A stretch of 64,000 nucleotides of DNA from JANQRZ01 sp965215165 (lineage in GTDB: Bacteria > Bacteroidota > Rhodothermia > Rhodothermales > JANQRZ01): the NCBI GenBank assembly GCA_965215165.1, contig CBDCCX010000006.1, positions 1 to 64,000 of the forward strand, in the 5' to 3' direction. Below are positions 42,359 through 51,253 of this stretch, piece after piece; positions within the stretch are counted from its first letter, which is position 1, and each line of letters begins with the position of its first letter. A program made the position numbers and the translations under genes. Under the pieces are notes generated by a model, which had not been told where the DNA came from, searched no databases, and saw nothing but the letters and a program-made list of their open reading frames with translations.

Positions 42359-43117
42359 CTACGGGTTGAGGTCGAGCAGCGCGCGGATGCCATGCAGCAC
42401 GAGGTCCGGTTCGGCGTGATCGACGGCGTCGATGTGCGCCGCGAGCAAGGCGCTCCACCCGCCGGTGGCAACGACGAGCGGGTCGGTTTCCAGCTCGCCC
42501 GCGATGCGGAGCAGCAGGCCGCACACGCCGTCGAGGAACGGAAACATCACCCCCGCGTGCAGCGCCTCCTCCGTCGAGCGGCCTAGGGCGCGGCGAGGAA
42601 CGGTGGCGTCCACCTCCGGGAGCTGCGCCGTTCCGCGCGCGAGGGCCCGCCGCACCAGGTCCGGCCCCGCCCCGATTGCCCCGCCGAGGAAGACGCCGTC
42701 GGCGCTGACGACCTCGACCGTCACTGCCGTGCCGGCGTCTACGACGACAACGGGCTGCGCCTCGTCGCGGTAGCGCACCCAGGCCCCGGCGGCGGCGGCG
42801 AGGCGGTCCATCCCCAGCGTGCCGGGGGTCTCGTAGCCCATCTCGAACGGCAGCACGAGCGACGAGTGGAGGAGCACGGGGAGCCGCAGCGTCTCGGCCC
42901 GCACGGCCTCGGCCAGGCGCTCCGCCACCGCCGGCACCACCGAAGCGATTCCCACTGGGCCGACATCGACCCCGCCGAGGTGGTGCCGCAGCGCGTGACG
43001 GTAGGCCGGAACCGAGGCTTCGGCATCCGTCGCCATGCGGAAGGTGCGGACGAGGTCAGGCCCGTCGAAAAGGCCGCCTTTCACCGCCGTGTTGCCGATG
43101 TCGAGGGTGAGGATCAT
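42359..43117 (-). CDS. coaX: Type III pantothenate kinase
   Basis: 252 residues. Motifs: DIGNTAVKGGLFDG (phosphate 1), GMDRLAAAAGAWVRYRDEAQ, VVDAGTAVTVEVV (phosphate 2) and FLGGAIGAGPDL. It catalyses the first step of coenzyme A synthesis and is the potassium-dependent, feedback-resistant type. Its start overlaps the birA stop by four bases, so the two genes form a coupled pair, an arrangement common in bacteria. Confidence 0.96.
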   Translation of the reverse strand: MILTLDIGNTAVKGGLFDGPDLVRTFRMATDAEASVPAYRHALRHHLGGVDVGPVGIASVVPAVAERLAEAVRAETLRLPVLLHSSLVLPFEMGYETPGTLGMDRLAAAAGAWVRYRDEAQPVVVVDAGTAVTVEVVSADGVFLGGAIGAGPDLVRRALARGTAQLPEVDATVPRRALGRSTEEALHAGVMFPFLDGVCGLLLRIAGELETDPLVVATGGWSALLAAHIDAVDHAEPDLVLHGIRALLDLNP

Positions 43118-43908
43118 CGAGCGGGCGGTCGGAAGGTGACATCGCCCGCGTGCAGCACGTGGAGGGTGTCGTCGACGCGGAGGCGCAGGGCACCGGTTCG
43201 GTCGATGCCTTCGACGATGCCGTCCAGACTCGTCCCGTCCTCTGTTCGCCGGATCGAGGCAACCTCGCCTCGCCCCACCATGCGCTCGGCGAAGGCGTCC
43301 TGCACTGCGCGGTCGTCAGCCATCCGGTCCGCCCAGTGCTCCAACCGCTCGAGGAGGCGCGCCAGCAGGGCCGCACGCGGGACCAGCCGCCCCGTCTCCA
43401 GCCGCAGCGAGGTGGCCCGGTCCCCAAGCGCGTCCGGGAAAACGTCCTGATTGACATTCAGGCCGATCCCCAGCACGACGAAGGGGTCCCGGCCGAGGAC
43501 GGATTCCAGCAGCATCCCACAGCACTTTCGGCCCCCGAGCAGCACATCGTTCGGCCACTTGATGCGCGGCACGACCGGGGCCGTCCACGCTTCGACGGCC
43601 TCGGCCACGGCGAGACCTCCGGCGAGCGTCACCAAGCCGAGCTGGTCCGGCGGAAGAGCGGGGCGCAGGACGATGGAGCAGAGCAGCCCCTGCCCCGACG
43701 CATCGCTCCATGACCGGCCCAACCGCCCTCGCCCATCGGTCTGGTGCTCGGCCACGACGAGCGCGCCCTCCGGCGCACCCGCCTCGGCCCACTGCATCGC
43801 CTCTGTGTTCGTCGAGCCGACCGTCTCGTAGCCCCGCGCGACTCGGCCGAAGCGCGCGGTGCGGAGCAGCAGGTCGAGGTTGGGGAGAAGCGCAGGGGAA
43901 GAGAGCAT
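43114..43908 (-). CDS. birA: Biotin-[acetyl-CoA-carboxylase] ligase
   Basis: 264 residues from ATG 43908. Catalytic motifs GSTNTEAMQW, TDGRGRLGRSWSDASGQG, VVPRIKWPNDVLLGGRKCCG and LGIGLNVNQ, then an SH3-like C-terminal domain. There is no N-terminal helix-turn-helix, so it is a monofunctional ligase and not a repressor of biotin genes. It biotinylates AccB Lys154 and other carriers. It is translationally coupled to coaX. Confidence 0.95.
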   Translation of the reverse strand: MLSSPALLPNLDLLLRTARFGRVARGYETVGSTNTEAMQWAEAGAPEGALVVAEHQTDGRGRLGRSWSDASGQGLLCSIVLRPALPPDQLGLVTLAGGLAVAEAVEAWTAPVVPRIKWPNDVLLGGRKCCGMLLESVLGRDPFVVLGIGLNVNQDVFPDALGDRATSLRLETGRLVPRAALLARLLERLEHWADRMADDRAVQDAFAERMVGRGEVASIRRTEDGTSLDGIVEGIDRTGALRLRVDDTLHVLHAGDVTFRPPAR

Positions 43909-43947
43909 GAGCAAAGGTAGCGCTCTCAACGCCAGCAAGGCCAACGC

Positions 43948-44316
43948 CAGCGGGGCGCGCGAGCCGAGTGGCCGCGCGCCCCGCCACGCCGAGACTCGCG
44001 TCTCAGACGGTCCTACTCGCTCCGCTACTTCATCACTCCGCTACTTCAGCAGCGTGATCCGGCCCGTCTCGACCTGCGACCCCGCCGTCAGGCGGTAGAC
44101 GTACAGGCCGCTGGCCAGCCCGCGCGCGTCGAAGACTACGTCGTGCTGACCGGCCTCGACGGTGCCGTCGGCGAGCACGGCGACCTCGCGGCCCATCACG
44201 TCGTAGACGGCCAGGCGCAGCGCGGTGGCCTCGGCGGCGGTGAAGCGGATCGTGGTCTCGCGGGCGAACGGGTTGGGGAAGGCCCCGACGACGGACGCCG
44301 TCTCGCCGCGAGCGGC
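43948..44316 (-). repeat. 369-bp perfect direct repeat, copy 1
   Basis: Identical base for base to 45811-46179 (offset 1863), checked line by line. It covers 93 bases of 3' flank with a hairpin, the stop codon and the last ~91 codons of the T9SS gene, i.e. the whole sorting domain. Immediately outside both ends the sequences differ. Confidence 0.97.
43952..43982 (-). terminator. Hairpin downstream of T9SS gene (repeat copy 1)
   Basis: GGGGCGCGCG / CGCGCGCCCC, 10-bp stem with an 11-base loop, 59 bases beyond the stop at 44041 and just before birA. Identical to the hairpin at 45815-45845. Confidence 0.65.
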
Positions 44317-45609
44317 AACAGCGCTCACGTCGGAGTCGGAGAACGTCCAATCGCCCTCAGGCTGGGCCAGCCACTCGGTGAGCCCCGCCTCGCCGGCAGG
44401 TAGGGCAGTCGGGGTTCTCTTGGAGATGAAGAACTGGTCGTAGTCCAGCAGCGTGCCGTCGCCACCGGTCGCATTGACGCGGATCTGGTAGCGAGCGTTG
44501 GGCACGGTCGGCCGGAGCACTTGGCTGAAGTCGCGGCAGCCCCCGGCGTTGCGCGGCAGCGACACCGTCTGCTCGAAGAGCGGGATGTTCGAGATGATGC
44601 CTGGGCTGCTGGCGAGGATGCGGAAGGTCACCGGCTGGCGGGAGGAGGTGTTGTTCTGAGCACACGCTGTATACTCGATGGTCTCGCCCCCCTGGAACTG
44701 ACACGCGGCCGAGGTCGAGCCGCACGCGGCGTTGACCTCGACGTCCACCGTCGGCTGCTCGCCGTTGCCGAGCCGGTTGAACCACCAGTGGTTGTTGCGG
44801 TCGGGGTTGCTGAAGAAGTAGAACCCGGCACCGAGGGGGCCGGAGGGGAAGAAGCCCGTCGCTCCCGAGCGGACGGGGGTGTAGTAGCTCGGCTGGGCGA
44901 GGGGGCCGATGTTCTGGATGCCGTCGTCGAGGACCGGTCGCACGAAGGCCGGGCTGCCTCCGTCGTCGGCCACCTGCATCCCCCAGATCCACTCTTCGTC
45001 GTCCTCGAAGAAGAGGTTGAAGGGGCTAACGTCCACGACGTTGAATCCGCCTGCGGCGATCTGGGCGAGGTCGACGGCGAGCACGACATCGGTGGACGGA
45101 CGGGCGAACCCCCCGATGGAGTCCCCCGACTCGAACTTCGAGAAAATCAGCAGGAGGTCGCCAGGCCCCTGGACCCCGCCTCCGCCGATGCGAAACCCGA
45201 ACTCGGTGATCTGACCGGCGGAGGTCGCCACGCCGCCTCGGGGGCAGCCGGGGCCGCACGGCGGCGAGGTGCCGAGACCGGGGGTGAAGCGCTGCGACTC
45301 TTCGGCGAGCGACACGACCGACGGGTTCTGCCCCGCGTTCGAGTTGATCTGCACGGCGAACTCGGCTCCCGTGGTGTCGAAGTACGCGAGCGAGTCGCCT
45401 CCGAGCCCACCCCGCCAGAACCCAGCGTCGAGGACCTCAGCGGAAACGAGCCGGACGGCGTCGGGGGCAATGTGCAAGACGGTGCCCGCAGGGGCCGACT
45501 CAAAGCGGTCCGTGGATGAAACGGAGTGGGGAACGAGGTGCGGCTGCGCGTGCGCCGAGGCGCACCAAGTGAGCAGGAGACAGAGGGTGAGGAATCGGAA
45601 AGAAAACAT
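44041..45609 (-). CDS. Secreted protein with T9SS type A sorting domain
   Basis: 522 residues from ATG 45609, giving the signal peptide MFSFRFLTLCLLLTWCASAH followed by AQ. The N-terminal ~300 residues are unrecognised but contain FNLFFEDDEEWIWGMQVADD, echoed in the neighbouring paralogue (NIFFEADEEMWEGFFVVDN). A cysteine-containing Ig-like domain follows (FQGGETIEYTACAQNNTSSR), then the sorting domain (AFPNPFARETTIRFTAAEA, VYDVMGREVAVL, LASGLYVYRLTAGSQVETGR). The sorting domain is identical in DNA to that of the next gene. Probably a surface or released protein; the ligand is unknown. Confidence 0.87.
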   Translation of the reverse strand: MFSFRFLTLCLLLTWCASAHAQPHLVPHSVSSTDRFESAPAGTVLHIAPDAVRLVSAEVLDAGFWRGGLGGDSLAYFDTTGAEFAVQINSNAGQNPSVVSLAEESQRFTPGLGTSPPCGPGCPRGGVATSAGQITEFGFRIGGGGVQGPGDLLLIFSKFESGDSIGGFARPSTDVVLAVDLAQIAAGGFNVVDVSPFNLFFEDDEEWIWGMQVADDGGSPAFVRPVLDDGIQNIGPLAQPSYYTPVRSGATGFFPSGPLGAGFYFFSNPDRNNHWWFNRLGNGEQPTVDVEVNAACGSTSAACQFQGGETIEYTACAQNNTSSRQPVTFRILASSPGIISNIPLFEQTVSLPRNAGGCRDFSQVLRPTVPNARYQIRVNATGGDGTLLDYDQFFISKRTPTALPAGEAGLTEWLAQPEGDWTFSDSDVSAVAARGETASVVGAFPNPFARETTIRFTAAEATALRLAVYDVMGREVAVLADGTVEAGQHDVVFDARGLASGLYVYRLTAGSQVETGRITLLK

Positions 45610-45686
45610 GGAGGACTTGGGGCTTGGTAGAAGGGGCGGTGGGGAAGGGCTTGCAGCGAGCCTGTAGTCACGAGAGGCCGGGCTCG

Positions 45687-45716
45687 TTAATAGAACCGAA
45701 GGAGGTCTCCAGTCAA
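45687..45716 (-). promoter_or_regulatory. Candidate promoter of the T9SS gene
   Basis: On the minus strand TTGACT (45716-45711), 18-base spacer, TATTAA (45692-45687), 78 bases before the ATG. Confidence 0.65.
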
Positions 45717-45810
45717 GGAGATAACGCAGATAAAAGGCAGCGGCTAGCACTTTGCGCCAAAAGCGCACTCGCTCGGGGCATCGGGAAAGCCGGCGACCGG
45801 GCATAAACAA

Positions 45811-46179
45811 CAGCGGGGCGCGCGAGCCGAGTGGCCGCGCGCCCCGCCACGCCGAGACTCGCGTCTCAGACGGTCCTACTCGCTCCGCTACTTCATCACT
45901 CCGCTACTTCAGCAGCGTGATCCGGCCCGTCTCGACCTGCGACCCCGCCGTCAGGCGGTAGACGTACAGGCCGCTGGCCAGCCCGCGCGCGTCGAAGACT
46001 ACGTCGTGCTGACCGGCCTCGACGGTGCCGTCGGCGAGCACGGCGACCTCGCGGCCCATCACGTCGTAGACGGCCAGGCGCAGCGCGGTGGCCTCGGCGG
46101 CGGTGAAGCGGATCGTGGTCTCGCGGGCGAACGGGTTGGGGAAGGCCCCGACGACGGACGCCGTCTCGCCGCGAGCGGC
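45811..46179 (-). repeat. 369-bp perfect direct repeat, copy 2
   Basis: Partner of 43948-44316, including the sorting domain, stop codon and downstream hairpin (45815-45845). Perfect identity including third codon positions and the non-coding flank. Confidence 0.97.
45815..45845 (-). terminator. Hairpin downstream of T9SS gene (repeat copy 2)
   Basis: Same 10-bp GC stem as 43952-43982, 59 bases beyond the stop at 45904. Confidence 0.65.
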
Positions 46180-47532
46180 CGCAGCGGTGACGTCGGTCTC
46201 GATCACCTCCCAGTCGCCGGTGGCCTCGGCGGTCCACTCAGCGGACACCTGCGGCTCGACGTTCATTAGGTCAGCGCGGCTAAACGCAGCCGTGCGGGCC
46301 GGGGCCGGAGCGCCCTTCGTGAAGAAGACGCGGTCGGTGTCGTAGGTGAAGTCGACGCCGGCGGGGTCGTCGATCAGGAGCTGCACGGCGTAGAAGCCGT
46401 CCGGAGCCTGAGCCGGGATCCGCGCGCTGAACGTCCGGCAGACCCGCGGGCCGGACGGGAGCGTCGGGGTGTTGAGGCTCAGGAGCGTACGGGTGGCACC
46501 GTTGGGCAGGAAGGCCTGCACGGTGGCCGTCGCGCGGCGCGGCGCGCCCGAGTTGTTTCTCACGCAGCCGGTGTAGGTGAAGGTGTCACCCGCCTGGAAG
46601 TTACAAGTGCCCAGGAAGCCACAGGCGGCAGTGATGTCGCCGTCCACAACCGGGGCGGACTTGTAGTCCACCACGTCGTACCAGAGGTAGTTCGAGCTAC
46701 CATTCCAGCTGTAGAGGCCGAACTCCGGCACGAACGGCGGCTCGGCGAAGAGCAGCGAGCGGACGGGGTCGTAGTTCGGGTCGCCCTCGGTGCCGATGTT
46801 GCCGTCGTCGAGGAGGAACTGCACCTCGAGGTTGTTCTCGGTGCTGTTGTCCACTACGAAGAAGCCTTCCCACATCTCCTCGTCGGCCTCGAAGAAGATG
46901 TTGTCGTCGGACAGGTCGAGCGTGTAGCAGACGCCCTCGTTGACAGCGTCGTCGCTCGGGTCGTTCGGCGTGATCGTGTCGAGGAAGTTGTCGAGCGTGA
47001 AGCCGAAGACCGAAGCCGGGTACGGCGTCGGGCCGACGTCATCGCCCTGCTCGACCTTCGAGACGAAGAACGCGAGGATGTCGTCCGCGTCGCCCTGGAC
47101 GGGGTCCGGGCCGCCGAGGCAGAAGCCGAACTCGGTCTTCTGGCCGGCCTGCGCCGGGAGCGCGGTGCCGTTGGGGCCGAAGAAGCCGCCGGTGCCTTCG
47201 CCGGGCGTGAAGAGCTGGTCGAACTCCAGCGTGCCGGCGTAGAAGTGCTGCGTGGCCGGGTCGAAGGGGAAGGTCGTCAGCGCGACGAAGAAGAGCGTGT
47301 CGAACGCTTCGTCGGTGTTGTAGTTGAGCGTGTCGAAGACGACCGAGCGGCTCGGGGTGTCGACGCGCCGGAGGGCGTCGCCGCCGAGGATGCGCACGTC
47401 GCTCGCGGAGATCGTGGAGGTCTCGGGAGCGGGCTGCGCTACGACGCCGGAGGTGGGCCGTTGCTGCGCCAGGGCGGGCATGCAGAGCAGCACGGCCAGG
47501 CTAAAGGTGAAGAGAATGCGGTAGCTGTTCAT
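45904..47532 (-). CDS. Secreted protein with T9SS type A sorting domain (paralogue)
   Basis: 542 residues from ATG 47532, with signal peptide MNSYRILFTFSLAVLLCMPA then LAQQ and a CTCACCAACACACC leader. The body is acidic and not recognised (FDTLFFVALTTFPFDPATQH, SDDNIFFEADEEMWEGFFVV, CGFLGTCNFQAGDTFTYTGC). The order of blocks (unknown body, DEEMWEG motif, cysteine-containing Ig-like domain, sorting domain) matches the neighbouring gene, so the two are distant paralogues. Their bodies differ widely while the last ~91 residues are identical in protein and DNA. Confidence 0.87.
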   Translation of the reverse strand: MNSYRILFTFSLAVLLCMPALAQQRPTSGVVAQPAPETSTISASDVRILGGDALRRVDTPSRSVVFDTLNYNTDEAFDTLFFVALTTFPFDPATQHFYAGTLEFDQLFTPGEGTGGFFGPNGTALPAQAGQKTEFGFCLGGPDPVQGDADDILAFFVSKVEQGDDVGPTPYPASVFGFTLDNFLDTITPNDPSDDAVNEGVCYTLDLSDDNIFFEADEEMWEGFFVVDNSTENNLEVQFLLDDGNIGTEGDPNYDPVRSLLFAEPPFVPEFGLYSWNGSSNYLWYDVVDYKSAPVVDGDITAACGFLGTCNFQAGDTFTYTGCVRNNSGAPRRATATVQAFLPNGATRTLLSLNTPTLPSGPRVCRTFSARIPAQAPDGFYAVQLLIDDPAGVDFTYDTDRVFFTKGAPAPARTAAFSRADLMNVEPQVSAEWTAEATGDWEVIETDVTAAAARGETASVVGAFPNPFARETTIRFTAAEATALRLAVYDVMGREVAVLADGTVEAGQHDVVFDARGLASGLYVYRLTAGSQVETGRITLLK

Positions 47533-47843
47533 GGTGTGTTGGTGAGGGATGGTGAGGGGAAGAACGAAAGCAGCGGAATCGAGAAGTCGCGGCCGAAACG
47601 GGCCAGCGCGCTCCAACCGCCGCAGAGTGGGCAGGCTTCTTAGGTACGACCTAACGGACGCCGAGCGCAAGTCCTGGGTAAAAAAAAAGGCCCTCCACCC
47701 AACGGTGCTCTGAACGAGCATCCTGCCGAAGTCAGAAGTTGCGCCCGCCGACAACCCCTCAAAGCAGGACGGCTATTTGTCGCAGCTATATTCCGACGTG
47801 TCAAGGTGAAGGGCCGGGGCGCGCCGAACGGTCGAGGCGTGTC
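47533..47843. other. Intergenic region upstream of T9SS gene
   Basis: No gene seen. It holds a perfect inverted repeat TTAGGT-ACG-ACCTAA (47640-47654), about 110 bases before the T9SS start, possibly overlapping a weak minus-strand promoter (TTGCGC, 18 bases, TACCTA), and a run of nine A near 47680. Confidence 0.4.
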
Positions 47844-48596
47844 TCAGCGCGACACGCCCGAGTCGGCAAAGGTGTAGCGGCGCGTCAGCCGGAAGTGGTG
47901 CGGTGCGGTGAGCGGCGCGCGTAGCTTAGTCTCGAAGCGGGCGAGATGAGGCCGCCACCCGTCCGGTCCGGGGTGGAGCAGCAGCACCGCGTCGCTCGCC
48001 TCGCCGAACAGGACGGAGTCGAGCTCCCGGCGCAGCCGGACCCCGACTAGGGCCTCCATGTCGGCATCGAGCCAGAGCCGGGCGCGGCGGAGCGGCGTCT
48101 CCGTGCCAGTCCGCGCCTCGACCGTCAGCACGCGCACGCGCCGCCCGCCGAGAAGGGTGTCCGAAGCGCTCCCGAAGCGGAACGCCTCGCGCCCTCTCGG
48201 GTCGAGCCACGCCGGCTCCTCGGGCAGCACCTCGGCGACGGGGTTGCCGGTAGGCGCATCGCCCCAAGCGGGCTGGTCCACGAGGCGGCCGAGCGCGCCG
48301 TAGTCGAAGGCCCCGGCGGAATCGGCCGCGACGGTGGTGGTGCCGTCGCGGTCCGTGCGGAACGTGCGGACCTGCCTAGCGGTCGCCGTGCCATTTTCCC
48401 CAAGTTGCTCGGCCCGGACCTCGAGCTGGAAGGGCTCCCGGCCGAGGCGGTCGAAGGCCTCGGAGAGAAGCTCCGTGTCAAGCGTGCGCAGCAGGGCGAG
48501 CACAGAGTCCTGCTCCGCGTCGTCAGCCGAGGGGAGAGGAGCAGCCGGCTCGGTGCAGGCGGCGAGCAAAGAAGCGAACAGAACGAAGAGGCGCAA
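47844..48596 (-). CDS. Lipoprotein of unknown function
   Basis: 250 residues from a TTG at 48596, chosen because it gives a compact lipoprotein signal MRLFVLFASLLAAC with lipobox LAAC; no ATG or GTG fits. The longer open frame runs antisense through the inositol monophosphatase gene and is rejected. The C-terminal ~150 residues (RVRVLTVEARTGTETPLRRA, RLWLDADMEALVGVRLRREL, LLHPGPDGWRPHLARFETKL) have the alternating pattern of a half-barrel such as LolA-like or outer-membrane lipoprotein-sorting folds, but this is tentative. It is divergent from suhB. Confidence 0.7.
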   Translation of the reverse strand: MRLFVLFASLLAACTEPAAPLPSADDAEQDSVLALLRTLDTELLSEAFDRLGREPFQLEVRAEQLGENGTATARQVRTFRTDRDGTTTVAADSAGAFDYGALGRLVDQPAWGDAPTGNPVAEVLPEEPAWLDPRGREAFRFGSASDTLLGGRRVRVLTVEARTGTETPLRRARLWLDADMEALVGVRLRRELDSVLFGEASDAVLLLHPGPDGWRPHLARFETKLRAPLTAPHHFRLTRRYTFADSGVSR

Positions 48597-48665
48597 CGAG
48601 ACAGGGGAGAGGGGTACCTTCGGGAGAGGAGTTGCCGACCGTGCCGCGCCGCAAACTACGCTGCT

Positions 48666-49505
48666 ATGCCCGCCCCCGACTACCAACGCGAGCTCGACGC
48701 GGCCATCGGCGCGGCCCGCCAAGCGGGCGACCTGGTCCGGGGGCGCATCGGGGACATCGGCAGCGTCCGCGCGAAGGGGCTCCACGACTTGGTGACCGAC
48801 GTGGACGAGGCCGCGCAGCGGCTCATCCTCCGCCTCCTCACCGAGGCGTGCCCTGAGATCGACGCCCTCGCCGAGGAGGGGGCCTCGGAGGAGGACTTCG
48901 GCAGCGGCGGGCGCGCCCGCTGGATCATCGACCCCATCGACGGGACGACCAACTTCGCGCATGGCCTCGCCCCGTTCTGCGTCTCGATTGCGCTCCACGA
49001 CGGAGCGGACCTGGTCGTCGGCGTCGTCTACGAGATCACGGCGGACGAGCTGTTCGCCGCCGCGCGTGGGGGTGGGCTGACGCTCAACGGCGCGCCCGCC
49101 GCCGTCAGCACCACTGACGTGCTGGAGCGGAGCCTGCTCACGACCGGCTTCCCGTTCCGCGAGTTCTGGTACGCCGAGGTCTACCTCGCCGTGCTCCACC
49201 GCTTCATGCTCGCCGCGCGCGGCATCCGGCGGCCGGGGTCCGCTGCGGCCGACCTCGCCTACGTCGCCTGCGGACGGCTGGACGGCTACTTCGAGGCGGG
49301 CATCGCCCCGTGGGATGTTGCGGCCGGGATCGTCCTCGTCCGCGAGGGCGGCGGGCGCGTCACCACGCTCGGCGGCGCAGGGGCCGTGGTCTGGAGCGGG
49401 CAGGTGCTCGCCACCAACGGGCACCTTCACGCCGCGATGCAGGCGATCAGCGCGCCGCTCGGTGCGGCCTACACCGAGGGACGGGAAGGAAGGTCCGAAG
49501 AGTAG
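48666..49505 (+). CDS. suhB: Inositol monophosphatase family protein
   Basis: 279 residues from ATG 48666. The metal-binding motifs of the family are clear: DLVTDVDEAAQRLI, LAEEGASEEDFG, IIDPIDGTTNFAHGLAPFCV and, near the end, GIAPWDVAAGIVLVREGGGR. It is a magnesium-dependent phosphatase acting on inositol-1-phosphate or related sugar phosphates; 3'(2'),5'-bisphosphate activity cannot be excluded. Confidence 0.93.
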   Translation: MPAPDYQRELDAAIGAARQAGDLVRGRIGDIGSVRAKGLHDLVTDVDEAAQRLILRLLTEACPEIDALAEEGASEEDFGSGGRARWIIDPIDGTTNFAHGLAPFCVSIALHDGADLVVGVVYEITADELFAAARGGGLTLNGAPAAVSTTDVLERSLLTTGFPFREFWYAEVYLAVLHRFMLAARGIRRPGSAAADLAYVACGRLDGYFEAGIAPWDVAAGIVLVREGGGRVTTLGGAGAVVWSGQVLATNGHLHAAMQAISAPLGAAYTEGREGRSEE

Positions 49506-49690
49506 GGAGAACAGGGAATGGGAGGTTGAAGAAATGTACTGCCCGCGCCTCGGAGACGGCCCCTGCGACGGCCGGAGGGCGAATCGGCTAGCTTGGCGTG
49601 GAGCTTGGGACAGCAGCCGCTATCACCTCTCGGGGCGCACTGAACGCGGCTCGTCTCTCGGTTTACCCGCTCTACTCACCGCACCGTTCC

Positions 49691-50158
49691 ATGACGATCC
49701 ACTCCACGCACGCCGCCGACTCCGAACCGGCGCACGCCGCCGACCGCCCCGTGGTGCTCGTCGTCGACGACTACGCCGAGACCCGGCGGCTGATCTACTT
49801 CTACCTCCGCGACGAGTACGACGTCATCGCCGCCGCCACGGCCGAGGAGGCCGTCGCCTACCTCTCGGAGGGCAAGCGCGCCGACCTGGTGGTCATGGAC
49901 ATCAACTTCCAGGACGGCATGAACGGCCTCGCCGCCACCGAGCAGATCCGCACGGTGCCCGCGCTCAAGGGCCTCCCCATCCTCGCCACCTCGGCCTACG
50001 CCTACCCCGACGACCGGACCCGCTTCCTCAGCGCCGGCTTCGACGACTACATCGCCAAGCCGATCTTCAAGGAGCGGATGCTCAAGAAGGTGCGCGGCCT
50101 GCTCGGCGACCACCCGAGCGTTTGGGTGACGAAGAAGCAGGAAAACGGCGAGGCGTAG
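49691..50158 (+). CDS. Stand-alone response regulator receiver protein
   Basis: 155 residues, a single receiver domain without output domain. Acidic pair Asp26-Asp27 (LVVDDYAETRRLI), phospho-acceptor Asp70 (LVVMDINFQDGMNGL), Thr100 (ILATSAYAY) and Lys123 (DDYIAKPIF). No histidine kinase is adjacent, so it may be a CheY-like or phosphorelay intermediate of a distant system. ATG 49691 is preferred to earlier in-frame starts because the domain begins soon after. Confidence 0.92.
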   Translation: MTIHSTHAADSEPAHAADRPVVLVVDDYAETRRLIYFYLRDEYDVIAAATAEEAVAYLSEGKRADLVVMDINFQDGMNGLAATEQIRTVPALKGLPILATSAYAYPDDRTRFLSAGFDDYIAKPIFKERMLKKVRGLLGDHPSVWVTKKQENGEA

Positions 50159-50198
50159 CGGCTGCGCGCACGGGGCCGCGCGGCGCTCTCGATTTTCC

Positions 50199-50228
50199 TT
50201 GAACCGAAAGGGGTGGGCGGCCTAGTTT
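50199..50228 (+). promoter_or_regulatory. Candidate promoter of fabI
   Basis: TTGAAC (50199-50204), 18-base spacer, TAGTTT (50223-50228), 36 bases before the ATG. Confidence 0.45.
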
Positions 50229-50263
50229 GGCAGCCCGCCCCTTCTGGTTCAGCCCCGCCTCCC

Positions 50264-51094
50264 ATGCCTACCTCCTCCGGCCTGCTCGACGGCAAGCACG
50301 GCGTCATCTTCGGTGCCCTCGACGAGCGCAGCCTCGCCTGGAAAATCGCGGAGGCGTGCCGGCGCGAGGGCGCGACCTTCGCCCTCTCGAACGCGCCCGT
50401 CACCAAGCGCTTCGGCACCCTCGACGCCCTGGCCGAGCAGACCGGCAGCCCGGTCATCTACGCCGACGCGCAGAAGGACGACGAACTGGAGCAGCTCTTC
50501 GACCACGTCAAGGCCAAGCGCCCGGTGGACTTCGTGGTGCACTCCATCGGGATGGGCGTCAACGTCCGCAAGGACCGGCCCTACGAGGACCTCAACCACG
50601 ACTGGTACCTCAAGACGCTCGACATCTCGGCGGCCTCGCTCCACCGGATCGTGCAGGCCGGGCTCAAGCAGGACGCCTTCGCCGAGGGCGGCTCCATCGT
50701 CGCGCTCTCCTACATCGGCGCGCAGCGGGTCTTCTCGAAATACTCCGAGATGGGCGACGCCAAGGCGCTGCTGGAGAGCATCGTCCGCTCGTTCGGCTAC
50801 CGGCTCGGGCGGCGCGGCATCCGCATCAACTCGGTCAGCCAAAGCCCGACCCGGACGAGCGCCGGCGGCGGCATCACCGGCTTCGACGCGATGTTCGACT
50901 TCGCCGCCCAGCTCTCGCCCCTCGGCAACGCCGACGCGGAGAGCTGCGCCGACTACGTGGTGACGCTGCTGAGTGACTACACGCGGATGGTGACGATGCA
51001 GAACCTCTACCACGACGGCGGCTTCTCGTCGATGGGCATCTCGGATGGCTTGGTGGAGATGCTCGCCGAGGTGATGGGCGCTGAGGGACAGTAG
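50264..51094 (+). CDS. fabI: Enoyl-[acyl-carrier-protein] reductase FabI
   Basis: 276 residues from ATG 50264. The divergent SDR pattern of FabI is visible: GVIFGALDERSLAWKIAEAC at the NADH site, the catalytic Tyr160-x6-Lys167 (KYSEMGDAKALLES) and RINSVSQSPTRTSAGGGITG. It reduces trans-2-enoyl-ACP in fatty-acid elongation. The N-terminal DERSLAWKIA matches FabI enzymes that are typically triclosan-sensitive, though sensitivity is not shown. Confidence 0.96.
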   Translation: MPTSSGLLDGKHGVIFGALDERSLAWKIAEACRREGATFALSNAPVTKRFGTLDALAEQTGSPVIYADAQKDDELEQLFDHVKAKRPVDFVVHSIGMGVNVRKDRPYEDLNHDWYLKTLDISAASLHRIVQAGLKQDAFAEGGSIVALSYIGAQRVFSKYSEMGDAKALLESIVRSFGYRLGRRGIRINSVSQSPTRTSAGGGITGFDAMFDFAAQLSPLGNADAESCADYVVTLLSDYTRMVTMQNLYHDGGFSSMGISDGLVEMLAEVMGAEGQ

Positions 51095-51154
51095 GGCAGA
51101 GAGCAGTAAACAGAGGAGGTCGGGACTACGCCTCTACTCATTGACCGCACTCGT

Positions 51155-51227
51155 TAGGGGCGAAGGGCCGTTCGCCCTGGGCGGGAATGGCACCACCGTT
51201 GAACTGGGCGAACGCCGTTCGCCCCTA
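51155..51227. repeat. Nested palindromic element upstream of the HAD gene
   Basis: TAGGGGCGAA (51155-51164) and TTCGCCCCTA (51218-51227) form the ends. Each half is itself a hairpin (GGGCGAAGGGCCGTTCGCCC and GGGCGAACGCCGTTCGCCC), so the unit is two inverted copies of one small palindrome. Related to the element at 10884-10910. Confidence 0.75.
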
Positions 51228-51253
51228 CGTCCACCCACCGTCTCGCCGCCCCC

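Noticed and set aside
48597..49430. N-terminal extension of the minus-strand lipoprotein frame through suhB
   Set aside because: It lies antisense to a well-conserved inositol monophosphatase; a lipoprotein signal begins only at 48596.
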